Positions 10,245 through 19,815 of a DNA stretch of 64,000 nt are shown here, piece after piece. The stretch is taken from contig NZ_JAFIQU010000016.1 in assembly GCF_017355985.1 (NCBI RefSeq), positions 62,001-126,000 on the forward strand. The letters are read 5' to 3'. The position numbers and the translations under genes were made by a program. The notes under the pieces are model-generated. The model worked only from the letters and a program-made list of their open reading frames with translations, made no database searches and was not told the DNA's origin. The stretch comes from Arenibaculum pallidiluteum. GTDB lineage: Bacteria; Pseudomonadota; Alphaproteobacteria; Azospirillales; Azospirillaceae. Positions within the stretch are counted from its first letter, which is position 1; each line of letters opens with the position of its first letter.

Positions 10245-11152
10245 GGCGCGAGCCCCTTCGCGACGGTCTCGGCGGTGACCCGCAGCAGGTCGATGTAGGT
10301 CGGCACGGGCCCGTCGGCCTCGCTCAGCGAATCGACGTAGAGGACGCCGCCGTACCGGGCGCCGGTCTCGCGGGCGACCTGCTTGGCGGGTTCGGGCGAG
10401 ATGGTGCTCTCGCTGAAGACGGCGGGGATCCGGTTGGCCCTGACCGCGTCGATCACCTTGCGGACCTGCTGGGGCGTTCCCTGCTGGTCGGCGTTGATCG
10501 GCCAGAGATAGAGCTCCTTCAGACCGAAGTCGCGGGCAAGATAGCTGAAGGCGCCCTCGCTGGACACCAGCCAGCGCCGCTCCTCGGGCACCGCGCGGAG
10601 CTGCGCGCGGATCGGCTCGACGGTCTGCCGGATCCGGTTCTTGTAGGCTTCGGCATTGGCCCTGTAGGTCTCTGCATTGCCGGGATCGTGCTTCGCCAGG
10701 GCGTCGCGGATGTTGTCGACGTAGACGATCGCCGCATCCGGCGACATCCAGGCATGCGGGTTGGGCTTGCCGGTATAGGGTCCCTCGGCGATTCCCATGG
10801 GCTCGACGCCTTCGGAGACCACGACGCCGGGAACGTTCCTGAGGTTCCTGAAGAAGCGCTCGAACCAGAGCTCCAGGTTCAGGCCGTTCCACAGGATCAG
10901 CCGCGCGCCCTGCGCCTTCAGGATGTCGCCAGGCGTCGGCTGGTAGTTGTGGATCTCGGCGCCCGGCCGGGTGATCGATTCGACGGTCGCCGCCTCGCCC
11001 GCGACGTTCCGCGCCATGTCCGCGATCACGGTGAAGGTCGTCACGACCTTCAGCTTCTCCGCGGCGAGAGCGCCGCTGGAGACCAGCGGGGAGGCCGATC
11101 CGAGCGCGAGGGCCGCACCGGCGATGAACATGCGTCTGGCGAAGGCGAACAC
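10241..11152 (-). CDS. sitA: Periplasmic Mn/Fe-binding protein SitA
   Basis: Cluster A-I solute-binding protein, 303 aa, that captures the metal in the periplasm. Residues 1-30 form a signal peptide ending in GALA. The four expected metal ligands are present: H68 (in [11 protein letters not shown]), H133 (NPHAWMSP), E199 ([10 protein letters not shown]) and D274 (YVDSL). The segment [18 protein letters not shown] is characteristic of the SitA/YfeA branch, which carries Mn2+ and Fe2+, rather than ZnuA; there is no His-rich zinc loop. Start is GTG 11152 with AGGAGG five bases before it. It is first in sitABCD, and a candidate promoter and operator lie 50-80 bases upstream. Confidence 0.95.
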   Translation of the reverse strand: MFAFARRMFIAGAALALGSASPLVSSGALAAEKLKVVTTFTVIADMARNVAGEAATVESITRPGAEIHNYQPTPGDILKAQGARLILWNGLNLELWFERFFRNLRNVPGVVVSEGVEPMGIAEGPYTGKPNPHAWMSPDAAIVYVDNIRDALAKHDPGNAETYRANAEAYKNRIRQTVEPIRAQLRAVPEERRWLVSSEGAFSYLARDFGLKELYLWPINADQQGTPQQVRKVIDAVRANRIPAVFSESTISPEPAKQVARETGARYGGVLYVDSLSEADGPVPTYIDLLRVTAETVAKGLAP

Positions 11153-11202
11153 CGTTCCTCCTTCTCGAGCGAATTGGGTGGGCCTGCGGCAGGCCAGGAT
11201 CA

Positions 11203-11230
11203 GATATAGCTATGGCTAAATTCATGGCAA
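11203..11230 (-). promoter_or_regulatory. Candidate sit promoter with overlapping metal-regulator operator
   Basis: On the minus strand TTGCCA (11230-11225) and TATATC (11208-11203) are separated by 16 bases and face sitA. Overlapping them is an imperfect inverted repeat, TTTAGC-N4-GCTATA (11220-11205), and the half-site TTTAGCC recurs at 11239-11233. This suits repression by a metal-responsive regulator (MntR or the Fur/Mur family); the sequence does not say which. Confidence 0.5.
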
Positions 11231-11417
11231 GTGGCTAAACAAAAATGCCCCCTGCTATCGGATACCGCTTCGGCACTGGCATCCCTTTGGGGGATGCGCG
11301 GCTCCTCAGCCTTGACCGTGCGGAGATACGTTGATATCAATGTTCATGTTTTGTTCACGGCTGGAGGCTCGGGCGTCTCGGCCTCCGGCGAGACCGCAAC
11401 AGCGAAGGAAACACGCC

Positions 11418-12137
11418 ATGACCTATATCGAGGGTTTCGTTGCCGCCGTACCCGCGTCCAACAGGGATGCCTTTCGCCACCATGCGCTGGATGCCGCGCC
11501 CCTGTTCCGGGAGTCCGGTGCGACCCGCATCGTCGAATGCTGGGGCGATGACGTTCCCGACGGCCAGGTCACCGATTTCAGGCGCTCGGTGAAGGCGGAG
11601 GAAGGCGAGGTCGTCGTGTTCAGCTGGATCGAGTACCCGTCGCGATCGGCGCGTGACGCGGCGAATGCGAAGCTCGCCGCGGATCCCCGGATGAAGGAGA
11701 TCGGCGCCTCGATGCCCTTCGACGGCAGGCGCGCGCTCATCGGCGGCTTCGCCGCCATGCTGGAAGAGGGGAAGGCGGGATCGACCGGCTATGCCGACGG
11801 CTTCCTCGTCCCCGTGCCGGTCGCGAACAAGGAGGCCTATCGCGCGATGGCGTCCAAGGCGGCTGCGGTCTTCAGGGAGAACGGCGCCACGCGGGTGGTC
11901 GAGGCCTGGGGGGACGACGTCCCCGACGGGAAGGTCACGGACTTCAAGGGGGCCGTGCAGGCGCGGGACGACGAGGCGGTCGTCTTTTCCTGGATCGAGT
12001 GGCCCTCGAAGCAGGCCCGCGACGAAGGCTGGAAGAAGTCCATGGAGGATCCGCGGCTGAAGCCCGACCAATCCTCCATGCCCTTCGACGGCAAGCGGAT
12101 GATCTACGGCGGCTTCGAGGCGCTGGTCGAGGCGTAG
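11418..12137 (+). CDS. Tandem-duplicated DUF1428 protein
   Basis: A 239-residue protein made of two copies of the DUF1428 (YbaA-like) ferredoxin-fold domain, residues ~1-115 and ~120-239. Both copies keep ECWGDDVPDG or EAWGDDVPDG, VVFSWIE and the SMPFDGRR or SMPFDGKR ending, so the gene arose by internal duplication; usual family members have one copy of about 115-120 aa. Function is unknown for the family; the fold resembles dimeric alpha-beta barrel proteins. Start ATG 11418 follows AAGGAA seven bases upstream; in-frame earlier codons lack one. It is transcribed away from sitABCD and toward secA, with a hairpin terminator between. Confidence 0.88.
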   Translation: MTYIEGFVAAVPASNRDAFRHHALDAAPLFRESGATRIVECWGDDVPDGQVTDFRRSVKAEEGEVVVFSWIEYPSRSARDAANAKLAADPRMKEIGASMPFDGRRALIGGFAAMLEEGKAGSTGYADGFLVPVPVANKEAYRAMASKAAAVFRENGATRVVEAWGDDVPDGKVTDFKGAVQARDDEAVVFSWIEWPSKQARDEGWKKSMEDPRLKPDQSSMPFDGKRMIYGGFEALVEA

Positions 12138-12173
12138 CGGGGCGTCTGGGCGGGGCGTCGGGGCGGGGCGTCG

Positions 12174-12200
12174 GGGCCGGTCCTGCGTCAGGACCGGCCC
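12174..12200. terminator. Bidirectional hairpin between DUF1428 gene and secA
   Basis: A perfect 12-bp stem (GGGCCGGTCCTG / CAGGACCGGCCC) with a 3-base loop lies between two convergent stop codons. It lacks a T-tract, so it may work as a weak or bidirectional terminator. Confidence 0.65.
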
Positions 12201-12213
12201 GCTTCGCCCGTGC

Positions 12214-14940
12214 TCAGGACGCCTGCCCGTGGCAGTGCTTGAACTTCTTTCCGCTGCCGCAGGGGCAGGGGGCGTTCCGGGGCGTGCGCGGGTCGATCTC
12301 GTCGGCCAGCATCGCCCCGGCGGGCGCGGCGCCCAGCGGCGCGGAGGCCGTGCGCGTCATGCCTGCCGGCAGGGGCGCGCCCGGGTCGGGCCGGCCGGCC
12401 AGGGCCGGGTCCTCGCGGGTCTCGTAGGCCTCCTGCGGCTGGCGCATCTCCTCCTCGGAGGGGGCCATGCGCATCTCGACATGGCTGAGCACGGTGGTGA
12501 CGCTCTCGCGCAGGTGCACCAGCATGCCCTCGAACATCTCGAAGGCCTCGCGCTTGTACTCGTTCAGCGGATCGCGCTGGGCATAGGCCCGGAGGTTGAT
12601 GCCCTGCCGCAGGTGGTCGAGATGCAGCAGGTGCTCCTTCCAGGCCTGGTCGAGGAGCTGCAGCAGCAGGCTCTTCTCCGCCGCATGCATCAGCTCGGCG
12701 CCGTAGACCTCGTACTTGTGCGCCATCAGCGCGTCCGAGGCGTTGCGCACGCGCTCCTCGATCTCCGCCTCGGCGATGCCCTCCTCCTTGGCCCAGTCCT
12801 TCACGGGCAGGTCCAGGTTCAGGACACGGCGGACCTCCTCGTGAAGCCCGTCGATGTTCCACTGCTCGGCGTAGCTGTTCTCGGGGATCGCCGCCCGCAC
12901 CAGCGCCGAGATGGTCTCGTGGCGCATGCTCTCGACGGTCTCCTGGACCTCCGGAGCCTCCATGATCTCGCGTCGCTGCTCGTAGACGACCTTGCGCTGG
13001 TCGTTCATCACGTTGTCGTATTTGAGCAGGTTCTTGCGGATCTCGAAGTTGTGGGCCTCGACCTTCTGCTGGGCCTTCTCCAGCGCCTTGTTGATCCAGG
13101 GATGCGTGATCGCCTCGCCCTCCTGGAGGCCGAGCCGCTGCAGCATGCCGTCCATGCGGTCCGACCCGAAGATGCGCATCAGGTCGTCCTCGAGGGACAG
13201 GAAGAACTTCGATGCGCCGGGGTCGCCCTGGCGGCCGGAGCGGCCGCGGAGCTGGTTGTCGATGCGCCGGCTCTCGTGCCGCTCGGTGCCGATCACGTAG
13301 AGACCGCCGGCCTCGCGCGTCAGCTTGCGCGCCTCCTCGATCTCGGCGCGGATGCGCTCGGTGGCCTCGCGACGTGCGACTTCGTCCTCGACCTCCTTGA
13401 GCTCCTCCTCGAGGCGCATCTCCAGGTTGCCGCCGAGCTGGATGTCGGTGCCGCGGCCCGCCATGTTGGTGGCGATGGTGACGGCGCCCGGCCGGCCGGC
13501 CTGGGCGACGATGTGGGCCTCCTGCTCGTGGTAGCGGGCGTTCAGCACGTTGTGCGGGATGCCCTTCTTGCGCAGGTGCTCCGAGAGCAGCTCGGACTTC
13601 TCGATGGAGGTGGTGCCGACCAGGATCGGCTGCTGCCGGGCGCGGCACTCCTCGACCAGCGTTACGATGGCGTCGAACTTCTCGCGCGCGGTGCGGTAGA
13701 CCTCGTCGTCGGCGTCCTTGCGCTGGACGGCCACGTTGGTGGGGATGTCCACGACTTCGAGCCCGTAGATCTCGGCGAATTCGGCCGCCTCGGTCATGGC
13801 CGTGCCGGTCATGCCGGCCAGCTTCGGGTAGAGGCGGAAGTAGTTCTGGAAGGTGATCGAGGCCAGCGTCTGGTTCTCGCGCTGGATCGTCACGCCCTCC
13901 TTCGCCTCCAGGGCCTGGTGCAGGCCCTCGGAATAGCGGCGGCCCTCCATCATGCGACCGGTGAACTCGTCGATGATGATGACCTTGTCGTCCTTGACGA
14001 TGTAGTCCTTGTCGCGCTGGAACAGCGTATGGGCGCGCAGCGCCTGGTTGGCGTGGTGGACGAGGCTGACGTTCGGCAGGTCGTAGAGCCCGCCCTCGCG
14101 CAGCAGGCCCATCTCGCGCAGTATCTGCTCGACCCTGGTCTGCCCCGCCTCGGTCAGGCTGACGGCGCGGACCTTCTCGTCCTTCTCGTAGTCCTCGGCG
14201 CCCAGGCGCGGGATGATCTTGTTCACCGCCACATAGAGCTCGGAGCTGTCGGTCGACGGGCCCGAGATGATCAGCGGCGTGCGCGCCTCATCGATCAGGA
14301 TCGAGTCGACCTCGTCCACGATGGCGAAGTTGAAGGGCCGCTGGACCATGTCCTCCAGGCGGAACTTCATGTTGTCGCGGAGATAGTCGAAACCGAACTC
14401 GTTGTTCGTGCCGTAGGTGATGTCGGCGGCGTACTGGGCGCGCCGCTCGTAGTCGTCGAGCCCGTGGACGATGCAGCCAACCGACAGGCCCAGGAAGTTG
14501 TAGACCCGGCCCATCCAGCCGCTGTCGCGCTTGGCCAGGTAGTCGTTCACGGTCACGACGTGCACGCCCTTGCCGGACAGCGCGTTCAGGTAGACCGGCA
14601 GCGTCGCGACCAGCGTCTTGCCCTCGCCCGTGCGCATCTCGGCGATGCGGCCCTGGTGCAGCACCATGCCGCCCAGGAGCTGGACGTCGTAGTGGCGCTG
14701 GCCCAGCACGCGCTTGGCGGCCTCGCGAACCGTCGCGAAGGCGTCCGGCAGGATGTCGTCCAGCGTCGCACCCTTCTCCAGGCGCTCGCGCAGCATCCCC
14801 GTGCGCGCCCTCAACTCCTCGTCGGACAGCCCGGCGAGCTGGGGTTCGAGCGCGTTGACGGCCTCGACCTGCTTTCGCAGCCCCTTGACGACACGGTCGT
14901 TGGCGCTGCCGAACAGCTTGCGGGCGAGAGCACCGAACAT
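12214..14940 (-). CDS. secA: Preprotein translocase ATPase SecA
   Basis: Motor ATPase of the Sec pathway, 908 aa, which pushes unfolded precursors through SecYEG. It starts [16 protein letters not shown], typical for alphaproteobacterial SecA. Walker A is MRTGEGKT, the DEAD-like Walker B is VDEVDS, and the second motor domain has [15 protein letters not shown]. The C-terminus carries the zinc-binding, SecB-contacting motif [17 protein letters not shown] 14940 matches the conserved N-terminus; the frame stays open upstream but without family similarity. It is divergent from the phytase-like gene. Position beside ppiC-argJ-mutT is a conserved alphaproteobacterial neighbourhood. Confidence 0.98.
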   Translation of the reverse strand: MFGALARKLFGSANDRVVKGLRKQVEAVNALEPQLAGLSDEELRARTGMLRERLEKGATLDDILPDAFATVREAAKRVLGQRHYDVQLLGGMVLHQGRIAEMRTGEGKTLVATLPVYLNALSGKGVHVVTVNDYLAKRDSGWMGRVYNFLGLSVGCIVHGLDDYERRAQYAADITYGTNNEFGFDYLRDNMKFRLEDMVQRPFNFAIVDEVDSILIDEARTPLIISGPSTDSSELYVAVNKIIPRLGAEDYEKDEKVRAVSLTEAGQTRVEQILREMGLLREGGLYDLPNVSLVHHANQALRAHTLFQRDKDYIVKDDKVIIIDEFTGRMMEGRRYSEGLHQALEAKEGVTIQRENQTLASITFQNYFRLYPKLAGMTGTAMTEAAEFAEIYGLEVVDIPTNVAVQRKDADDEVYRTAREKFDAIVTLVEECRARQQPILVGTTSIEKSELLSEHLRKKGIPHNVLNARYHEQEAHIVAQAGRPGAVTIATNMAGRGTDIQLGGNLEMRLEEELKEVEDEVARREATERIRAEIEEARKLTREAGGLYVIGTERHESRRIDNQLRGRSGRQGDPGASKFFLSLEDDLMRIFGSDRMDGMLQRLGLQEGEAITHPWINKALEKAQQKVEAHNFEIRKNLLKYDNVMNDQRKVVYEQRREIMEAPEVQETVESMRHETISALVRAAIPENSYAEQWNIDGLHEEVRRVLNLDLPVKDWAKEEGIAEAEIEERVRNASDALMAHKYEVYGAELMHAAEKSLLLQLLDQAWKEHLLHLDHLRQGINLRAYAQRDPLNEYKREAFEMFEGMLVHLRESVTTVLSHVEMRMAPSEEEMRQPQEAYETREDPALAGRPDPGAPLPAGMTRTASAPLGAAPAGAMLADEIDPRTPRNAPCPCGSGKKFKHCHGQAS

Positions 14941-15126
14941 AGAAACCTCGGGTACGGAAGTCGTGGGAAAGGACCGGCCCGGCGCCGTCTCGGCGCCGCC
15001 GATGCCAGGGAACGTCACATAAGAATACGCCCGAAGGGTGTCAACGCGCGTGCCGCCGGCTGGGCGCAATCAATAGCCCAGGGCCGACCCTTTTCCAATG
15101 GTGCACCTGGGGATCCCCGTCGGAGC

Positions 15127-15166
15127 GTCACGCGCCTGTCACGCGAGCGTCACGCGTCTGTCACGC
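15127..15166 (+). promoter_or_regulatory. Tandem Pho box (four 11-bp repeats)
   Basis: GTCACGC occurs at 15127, 15138, 15149 and 15160, exactly 11 bases apart, with alternating units CTGTCAC and GCGTCAC. Eleven-base spacing of TGTCA-like units is the hallmark of PhoB binding sites (two adjacent boxes here). The gene 52 bases downstream encodes a phytase-family esterase, which fits phosphate-starvation control. TAGCTT at 15175 could be a -10. Confidence 0.65.
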
Positions 15167-15217
15167 AGCCCGCCTAGCTTCGCCGCAGCCCGCACGCGAC
15201 CATCAGGGGGATTCATC

Positions 15218-16564
15218 ATGCGCCGCGCCCTTCTTCCGACCCTTCTCGCCTGCGCCCTGTTGGCGGCTGCCCCCGGCCGGGATGCCGCTGCGCAAGGCAC
15301 CGCGGCGCATGGCACTACCGCCCCCGGCGCCACTGCCCCGGCCATCGAGGTCTTCGCGAGCGAGGAACCGGCGCTGAGCCTCGGGCAGGTCTCCTTCGAG
15401 CGCGGCAAGACGCTCGACCTTTCGGTCGGGATCGGCAGCGGTGCCTTCCGCCGCGCCGACGAGCCCGACGGCACCTTCTGGACCATCGGAGACCGCGGGC
15501 CCAACTTCACCTGCGGCGACGCCGAGGGGATCATCGGGATCCCGGGCGAGGCCTTCTGCGGCGATCTCGCCAAGCAGGGTCGGATCTATCCGGTGCCCGA
15601 CTACACGCCCAGCATCTACCGCATCCAGCTCGCCGGGGGCGGGTTCCGGGTGGTCGACCGGATCCCGCTGAAGGACCGGTCCGGAAAGCCCGTGACCGGC
15701 CTCCTGAACCCGCTGACCGTCGCATCGACCGAGGTGCCGGTCGATGCGCGCGGGCGCCGTATCGACCAGGACCCCTCGGCGGTCGACGCCGAGGGGCTGG
15801 TGCGCCTCGCCGACGGCACCTTCTGGGTCGGGGACGAGAACGGGCCTTCCATGATCCACGTGGCGGCCGATGGCCGCATCCTTCGGCGGCTGGTGCCCGC
15901 CGGCACCGAGGGGGACTACCGCGCCGCCGGCTACGAGGTCGCGGGCGCCCTGCCTGCGATCCTGGCCAGGCGAGCCCTGAACCGCGGCATCGAGTCCATG
16001 GCGGTCTCTGCCGACGAGCGTTTCCTGTTCGTCGTGATGCAGAACCCGCTCGCCAATCCCGACAACGCGGCCTATGCGGACGCCCGCAACACGCGCCTGC
16101 TGAAGTTCGATCGCGAGGCCGGCCGGGTCGTGGCCGAGTACGTCTACGAGCTGACGCCCGTGGCCGAGTTCAGGGGCGAGGGCGGCAAGCGGCAGAACAC
16201 CCCGCGGATCAGCGAGCTGCTCTGGCTGGCCGAGGACCGGCTGCTGCTCCTGGACCGGACGGAGCGCACCACCAAGCTCTTCGTGGTCGACCTGGCCGGC
16301 GCGACGGACATCCTGGGCTCGCGCTGGGACGATGCGGGGACGGCGCCCTCGCTGGAGCGCACCCCGCTGGCGGAGGCCGGCATCCGGCCCGTCGGCAAGC
16401 GGCTGGTGCTCGACACCGCGGGGCTGCCGGCGATCCCGACGAAGATCGAGGGCATGGCCCGCTTCGCCGACGGCAGCCTGATGCTGGTCAACGACGACGA
16501 CTTCGGCATCGAGGGCGCTCGCACGAAAGTGATCCGCATCCGGGGGCTGGATCTGCCGAAATGA
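15218..16564 (+). CDS. Secreted esterase-like protein of the phytase-like family
   Basis: A 448-residue exported protein of the phytase-like / esterase-like-activity domain family (PF13449 type). Residues 1-26 form a signal peptide (MRRALLPTLLACALLAAAPG, cleaved near DAAAQ). The rest reads as a beta-propeller: FWTIGDRGPNF, DAEGLVRLADGTFWVGDENGPS and IEGMARFADGSLMLVNDDDF are conserved blades with acidic loops that could hold metal. Start ATG 15218 has AGGGGG upstream. Because it sits behind a Pho box, a role in scavenging phosphate from organic phosphates is a reasonable inference; the enzyme activity is not proved by sequence. Confidence 0.85.
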   Translation: MRRALLPTLLACALLAAAPGRDAAAQGTAAHGTTAPGATAPAIEVFASEEPALSLGQVSFERGKTLDLSVGIGSGAFRRADEPDGTFWTIGDRGPNFTCGDAEGIIGIPGEAFCGDLAKQGRIYPVPDYTPSIYRIQLAGGGFRVVDRIPLKDRSGKPVTGLLNPLTVASTEVPVDARGRRIDQDPSAVDAEGLVRLADGTFWVGDENGPSMIHVAADGRILRRLVPAGTEGDYRAAGYEVAGALPAILARRALNRGIESMAVSADERFLFVVMQNPLANPDNAAYADARNTRLLKFDREAGRVVAEYVYELTPVAEFRGEGGKRQNTPRISELLWLAEDRLLLLDRTERTTKLFVVDLAGATDILGSRWDDAGTAPSLERTPLAEAGIRPVGKRLVLDTAGLPAIPTKIEGMARFADGSLMLVNDDDFGIEGARTKVIRIRGLDLPK

Positions 16565-16703
16565 CGCGCCGGGGGTCGGATTCGGGCGCTGCGGGCCCAT
16601 ATCCCGCCTGTTCTCCCGTCGGCGGGGCCTTGTCGCGACGGCGGGGGCGTGCTTAAACCGGACCGGCCCGCGCGCGGGTCCTTTCGCCCATGAAGGAACG
16701 CCT

Positions 16704-17630
16704 ATGAAGCTCGCCACCGTCCTCCGCACCGCCACCTCCGCCGTGGCGCTGGGCGGCCTCCTGATCGCAGCCGCTTCCGTCAACGCCCAGCAGCCCGGTC
16801 AGCCCGCCGCCCAGAGCGCCGCAGCCAAGGCCGAGGACGCCGTGGTCGCCAAGGTCAACGGGCAGGAAATCCGCCGCTCGGAGGTCGACCGCGTGATCCA
16901 GGGCCTGCCGCCCCAGGTCCAGATGATGCCGCCGCAGATGATCCTGCCGGCCGTGATCGACCAGGTCATCAACGGCCGCCTGATCTCGCAGCAGGGCTAC
17001 AAGGCCGGGCTGCAGAACGACGCCGAGGTGAAGGACCGGCTGAAGCGCGCCGAGGAGCGCTTCGTGCAGGAGGCCTACCTGACCCGCGAGGTCGAGAAGC
17101 GCATCACTGACCAGCGCCTCCAGGAGGCCTACAAGAAGTATCTCGATGAGCACCCCGCCGAGGACGAGGTGAAGGCGCGCCACATCCTCGTCGAGAACGA
17201 GGCCGACGCGAAGCAGATCATCGAGGACCTGAAGAAGGGTGCCGACTTCGCGAAGCTCTCCACCGAGAAGTCGAAGGATCCCGGCGCCGCGCAGCAGGGC
17301 GGCGACCTCGGTTGGTTCAGCAAGGCCCAGATGGTGGAGCCCTTCGCCAACGCGGCCTTCGCCATGAAGCCCGGCGAGACCAGCCAGGCCCCGGTGCAGA
17401 CCCAGTTCGGCTGGCACGTGATCAAGGTCGAGGACCGGCGCAAGACCACCCCGCCGACCTTCGATCAGGTGCGCGAGGAGCTGAAGAGCGATCTCAGCGA
17501 GAAGACCATCGCCGAGATGGTCGACCAGCTCCGCACCCAGGCCACCATCGAGCGCTTCCCCATCGCCGATGCCGAGCCGGCGGCGCCGGCCGCCCCGGCG
17601 GGCGAGGCGCAGCCGCAGAAGAAGCCCTGA
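16704..17630 (+). CDS. Periplasmic parvulin-type peptidyl-prolyl isomerase
   Basis: A 308-aa foldase of the PpiC/SurA/PrsA group. It has a signal peptide (cleavage near residue 28, ASVNA-QQ), an N-terminal SurA-like helical region (KVNGQEIRRSEVD), a rotamase domain at ~155-245 (VKARHILVENE, GGDLGWFSKAQMVEPF, TQFGWHVIKVED) and a Pro/Ala-rich tail. It catalyses cis/trans proline isomerisation in proteins emerging from the Sec pathway. Start ATG 16704 has AAGGAA six bases before it. It lies 23 bases before argJ, the usual alphaproteobacterial arrangement near secA. Confidence 0.93.
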   Translation: MKLATVLRTATSAVALGGLLIAAASVNAQQPGQPAAQSAAAKAEDAVVAKVNGQEIRRSEVDRVIQGLPPQVQMMPPQMILPAVIDQVINGRLISQQGYKAGLQNDAEVKDRLKRAEERFVQEAYLTREVEKRITDQRLQEAYKKYLDEHPAEDEVKARHILVENEADAKQIIEDLKKGADFAKLSTEKSKDPGAAQQGGDLGWFSKAQMVEPFANAAFAMKPGETSQAPVQTQFGWHVIKVEDRRKTTPPTFDQVREELKSDLSEKTIAEMVDQLRTQATIERFPIADAEPAAPAAPAGEAQPQKKP

Positions 17631-17653
17631 CGGCGACGGAGCGACGTAGCATC

Positions 17654-18883
17654 ATGGCCGCCAAGGTCTCCCCGCTGGCACCCGCAGGGTTCCCCACGCT
17701 TCCCGACGTGGCGGGCGTGCGCTTCGCCACCACAAACTGCGAAATCCGCTATCGCGGGCGGGACGACCTGATGGTCGCGCTGCTGGAACCCGGGACCACG
17801 GTCGCGGGCGTGCTGACGCGCTCGCTGACCGCCTCGGCTCCCGTCCTGTGGTGCCGCAAGGCGCTGGCGGGCGGCAGCGCCCGCGCCATGGTGGTCAATG
17901 CCGGCAACTCCAACGCCTTCACCGGCAAGGCCGGCGAGGCGTTCGTCTCGGCGACGCTGGACGCCGCCGCGGCGCTGGCCGGATGCGCCCGGGAGGAGGT
18001 CTTCCTGGCCTCCACCGGCGTGATCGGCCAGCCGATGCCGGCCGACCTGATCGCCCGGGCCATCCCGGGGCTGGACGGGCGCTTCGAGGCCGGATGGGAG
18101 GCCGCGGCGCGCGCGATCATGACCACCGACACCTTCCCGAAGGCGGCGTCGCGCCGGGCGCGCATCGGCGGGACCGAGGTGGTGATCGCCGGCTTCTGCA
18201 AGGGTTCCGGCATGATCGCTCCCGACATGGCGACCATGCTGGGCTTCCTGTTCACCGACGCGGCCATCCCTGCGCCCGTCCTGCAGGCCCTGCTCTCGGC
18301 CGCCAACGAGCGCAGCTTCAACTGCGTCACCGTGGACGGCGACACCTCGACCTCGGACACGGTGCTGCTGGCGGCCACGGGCAAGGCCGGGAACCCGCAG
18401 GTCGCGGATGCGGCCGACCCCGCCCTGGGGGACTTCGCCCGCGCGCTGGACGAGGTGATGGTCGAACTTGCCCAGCTGATCGTGCGCGATGGCGAGGGTG
18501 CGACGAAGTTCGTCACCGTGCGCGTGCAGGGCGCCGAGAGCGACGCGGCCGCCAAGCGGGTCGGGCTGACGATCGCCAACTCGCCCCTGGTCAAGACCGC
18601 GATTGCCGGCGAGGACGCCAACTGGGGTCGCATCGTAATGGCGGTGGGCAAGGCCGGCGAGCGCGCCGAGCGCGACCTGATCCGCATCTGGGTCGGAGGC
18701 GTCCTGATCTGCGCCGACGGCATGCAGGTTCCGGACTACGACGAGGCGCCGGTCGCCGCCCACATGAAGGGGCAGGAGATCGACATCCTCGTCGATCTCG
18801 GCATCGGCCCGGGTGCGGCCACGGTCTGGACCTGCGACCTGACCCACGGCTACATCGACATCAACGGCAGCTACCGGAGCTGA
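17654..18883 (+). CDS. argJ: Bifunctional ornithine acetyltransferase / N-acetylglutamate synthase
   Basis: Arginine biosynthesis enzyme, 409 aa, that moves the acetyl group from N-acetylornithine to glutamate. ArgJ cleaves itself before a threonine that becomes the nucleophile; here GMIAPDMATMLGF places the cut between A193 and T194. Other conserved blocks are NAGNSNAFTG and STGVIGQPMP. The ornithine/acetyl recycling route is standard in alphaproteobacteria. Start ATG 17654 agrees with the family N-terminus though its ribosome-binding site is weak. mutT follows after five bases. Confidence 0.97.
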   Translation: MAAKVSPLAPAGFPTLPDVAGVRFATTNCEIRYRGRDDLMVALLEPGTTVAGVLTRSLTASAPVLWCRKALAGGSARAMVVNAGNSNAFTGKAGEAFVSATLDAAAALAGCAREEVFLASTGVIGQPMPADLIARAIPGLDGRFEAGWEAAARAIMTTDTFPKAASRRARIGGTEVVIAGFCKGSGMIAPDMATMLGFLFTDAAIPAPVLQALLSAANERSFNCVTVDGDTSTSDTVLLAATGKAGNPQVADAADPALGDFARALDEVMVELAQLIVRDGEGATKFVTVRVQGAESDAAAKRVGLTIANSPLVKTAIAGEDANWGRIVMAVGKAGERAERDLIRIWVGGVLICADGMQVPDYDEAPVAAHMKGQEIDILVDLGIGPGAATVWTCDLTHGYIDINGSYRS

Positions 18884-18888
18884 CGGCC

Positions 18889-19338
18889 GTGCCGTCGGGC
18901 TGCTGGGATCCCGATTCGACGCCGGCGCCGGACCCCGACCGGCGCCTGCTGCTGGTGGTCGCGGTCGCCATGGTGGACGTGGACGGGCGCGTGCTGCTGG
19001 CGCGCCGGCCGCCCGGCAAGGCGCTGGCCGGCCTCTGGGAGTTCCCGGGTGGAAAGGTCCACGCGGGCGAGACGCCCGAGGCGGCGCTGGTCCGGGAGCT
19101 GCGCGAGGAGCTTGCGGTGGACACCGCGGCGAGCTGCCTGGCGCCCTTCACCTTCGCCTCGCACACCTATCCCGACTTCCACCTGCTGATGCCGCTCTAT
19201 GTCTGCCGCAACTGGGAGGGCACGCCGACGCCCCAGGAGGGGCAGGAGCTGGCCTGGGTGCGCCCGCTCGACATGGGGCGCTATCCCATGCCGCCGGCCG
19301 ACCTGCCGCTCGTGGCGATGCTGCGCGACCTGCTGTAG
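18889..19338 (+). CDS. mutT: MutT-type Nudix hydrolase (8-oxo-dGTP diphosphatase)
   Basis: A 149-aa Nudix protein that probably cleaves 8-oxo-dGTP. The Nudix box spans residues 55-77: G55, E61, R69-E70 and E73-E74 are present, while the usual Gly after EEL is Ala (A76), a common variant. The start GTG 18889 lies five bases after the argJ stop, so translation is likely coupled. The argJ-mutT pair is frequent in alphaproteobacteria. Confidence 0.92.
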   Translation: MPSGCWDPDSTPAPDPDRRLLLVVAVAMVDVDGRVLLARRPPGKALAGLWEFPGGKVHAGETPEAALVRELREELAVDTAASCLAPFTFASHTYPDFHLLMPLYVCRNWEGTPTPQEGQELAWVRPLDMGRYPMPPADLPLVAMLRDLL

Positions 19339-19341
19339 CCC

Positions 19342-19362
19342 GGGGCGGGCACGGCCCGCCCC
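19342..19362 (+). terminator. Hairpin after mutT
   Basis: A 9-bp perfect stem (GGGGCGGGC / GCCCGCCCC) with loop ACG begins four bases after the mutT stop. No T-tract follows. It also lies between convergent genes. Confidence 0.55.
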
Positions 19363-19391
19363 CGAGTCGGCATGATCAGTCCGTGTGGCTC

Positions 19392-19583
19392 TCAGCCGTT
19401 GGCGGTCGCCGTCGTATCGGCCACGGTCCAGCGTTCGAGATCGACGGCGCGGAGGTACTTCGTCACCGTCCCGTCGGGAAAGCGCACGTCGTACAGGGTC
19501 TCGCTGGAGAGGGTCCGTGCCACCAGCATGCCTTCCCTGCCCCTGACGCGAACACGGGTACCGAGCTTGATCATGGTTGCCAC
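19392..19583 (-). CDS. Small SH3/KOW-like hypothetical protein (63 aa)
   Basis: A short basic protein beginning MATMIKLGTRVRVRGREGM. Alternating beta-strand pattern with GTRVRVRGREG and YDVRFPDGTVTKYLR resembles a small SH3-like or KOW-type barrel, a nucleic-acid-binding fold, but I cannot assign a family. AAAGGGTGA lies six bases before ATG 19583, which supports translation; an internal ATG at residue 4 is an alternative start. Confidence 0.6.
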   Translation of the reverse strand: MATMIKLGTRVRVRGREGMLVARTLSSETLYDVRFPDGTVTKYLRAVDLERWTVADTTATANG

Positions 19584-19652
19584 TCACCCTTTGCCTGGAG
19601 CTGCCCGAGGTTCAATTTGACCTCGACGCTCCTAACTCGTTGAAGTTAGATC

Positions 19653-19690
19653 GGATTCTCGTGATCCGGTGTCGTGCCGGGTCACGATCC
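19653..19690. other. Strong stem-loop between two divergent small genes
   Basis: TCGTGATCCGG (19659-19669) pairs with CCGGGTCACGA (19677-19687) around a 7-base loop, with one G-U pair, and flanking GGA/TCC extend it. No T-tract. It could be a leader structure or a small RNA; nothing decides this. Confidence 0.35.
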
Positions 19691-19815
19691 GCTCTTGCCG
19701 GACCGGGCGGCCGTCGCCGAGAGCATGGCGAAATGAGGGCAGCGGTGCTGCGACAACTGTGCATCAAAAGCCGGGCGTGCTAAGCACCCGCATCCTTCGC
19801 CCACCAGCTGCCCGG

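Noticed and set aside
11331-11340. TTGATATCAA considered as an FNR box
   Set aside because: Half-sites abut without the 4-base spacer required for FNR binding.
12229-15177. Long open frame (982 codons) antisense to secA
   Set aside because: High G+C makes long antisense frames common; the translation is Leu/Val/His-rich without domains, and secA is certain.
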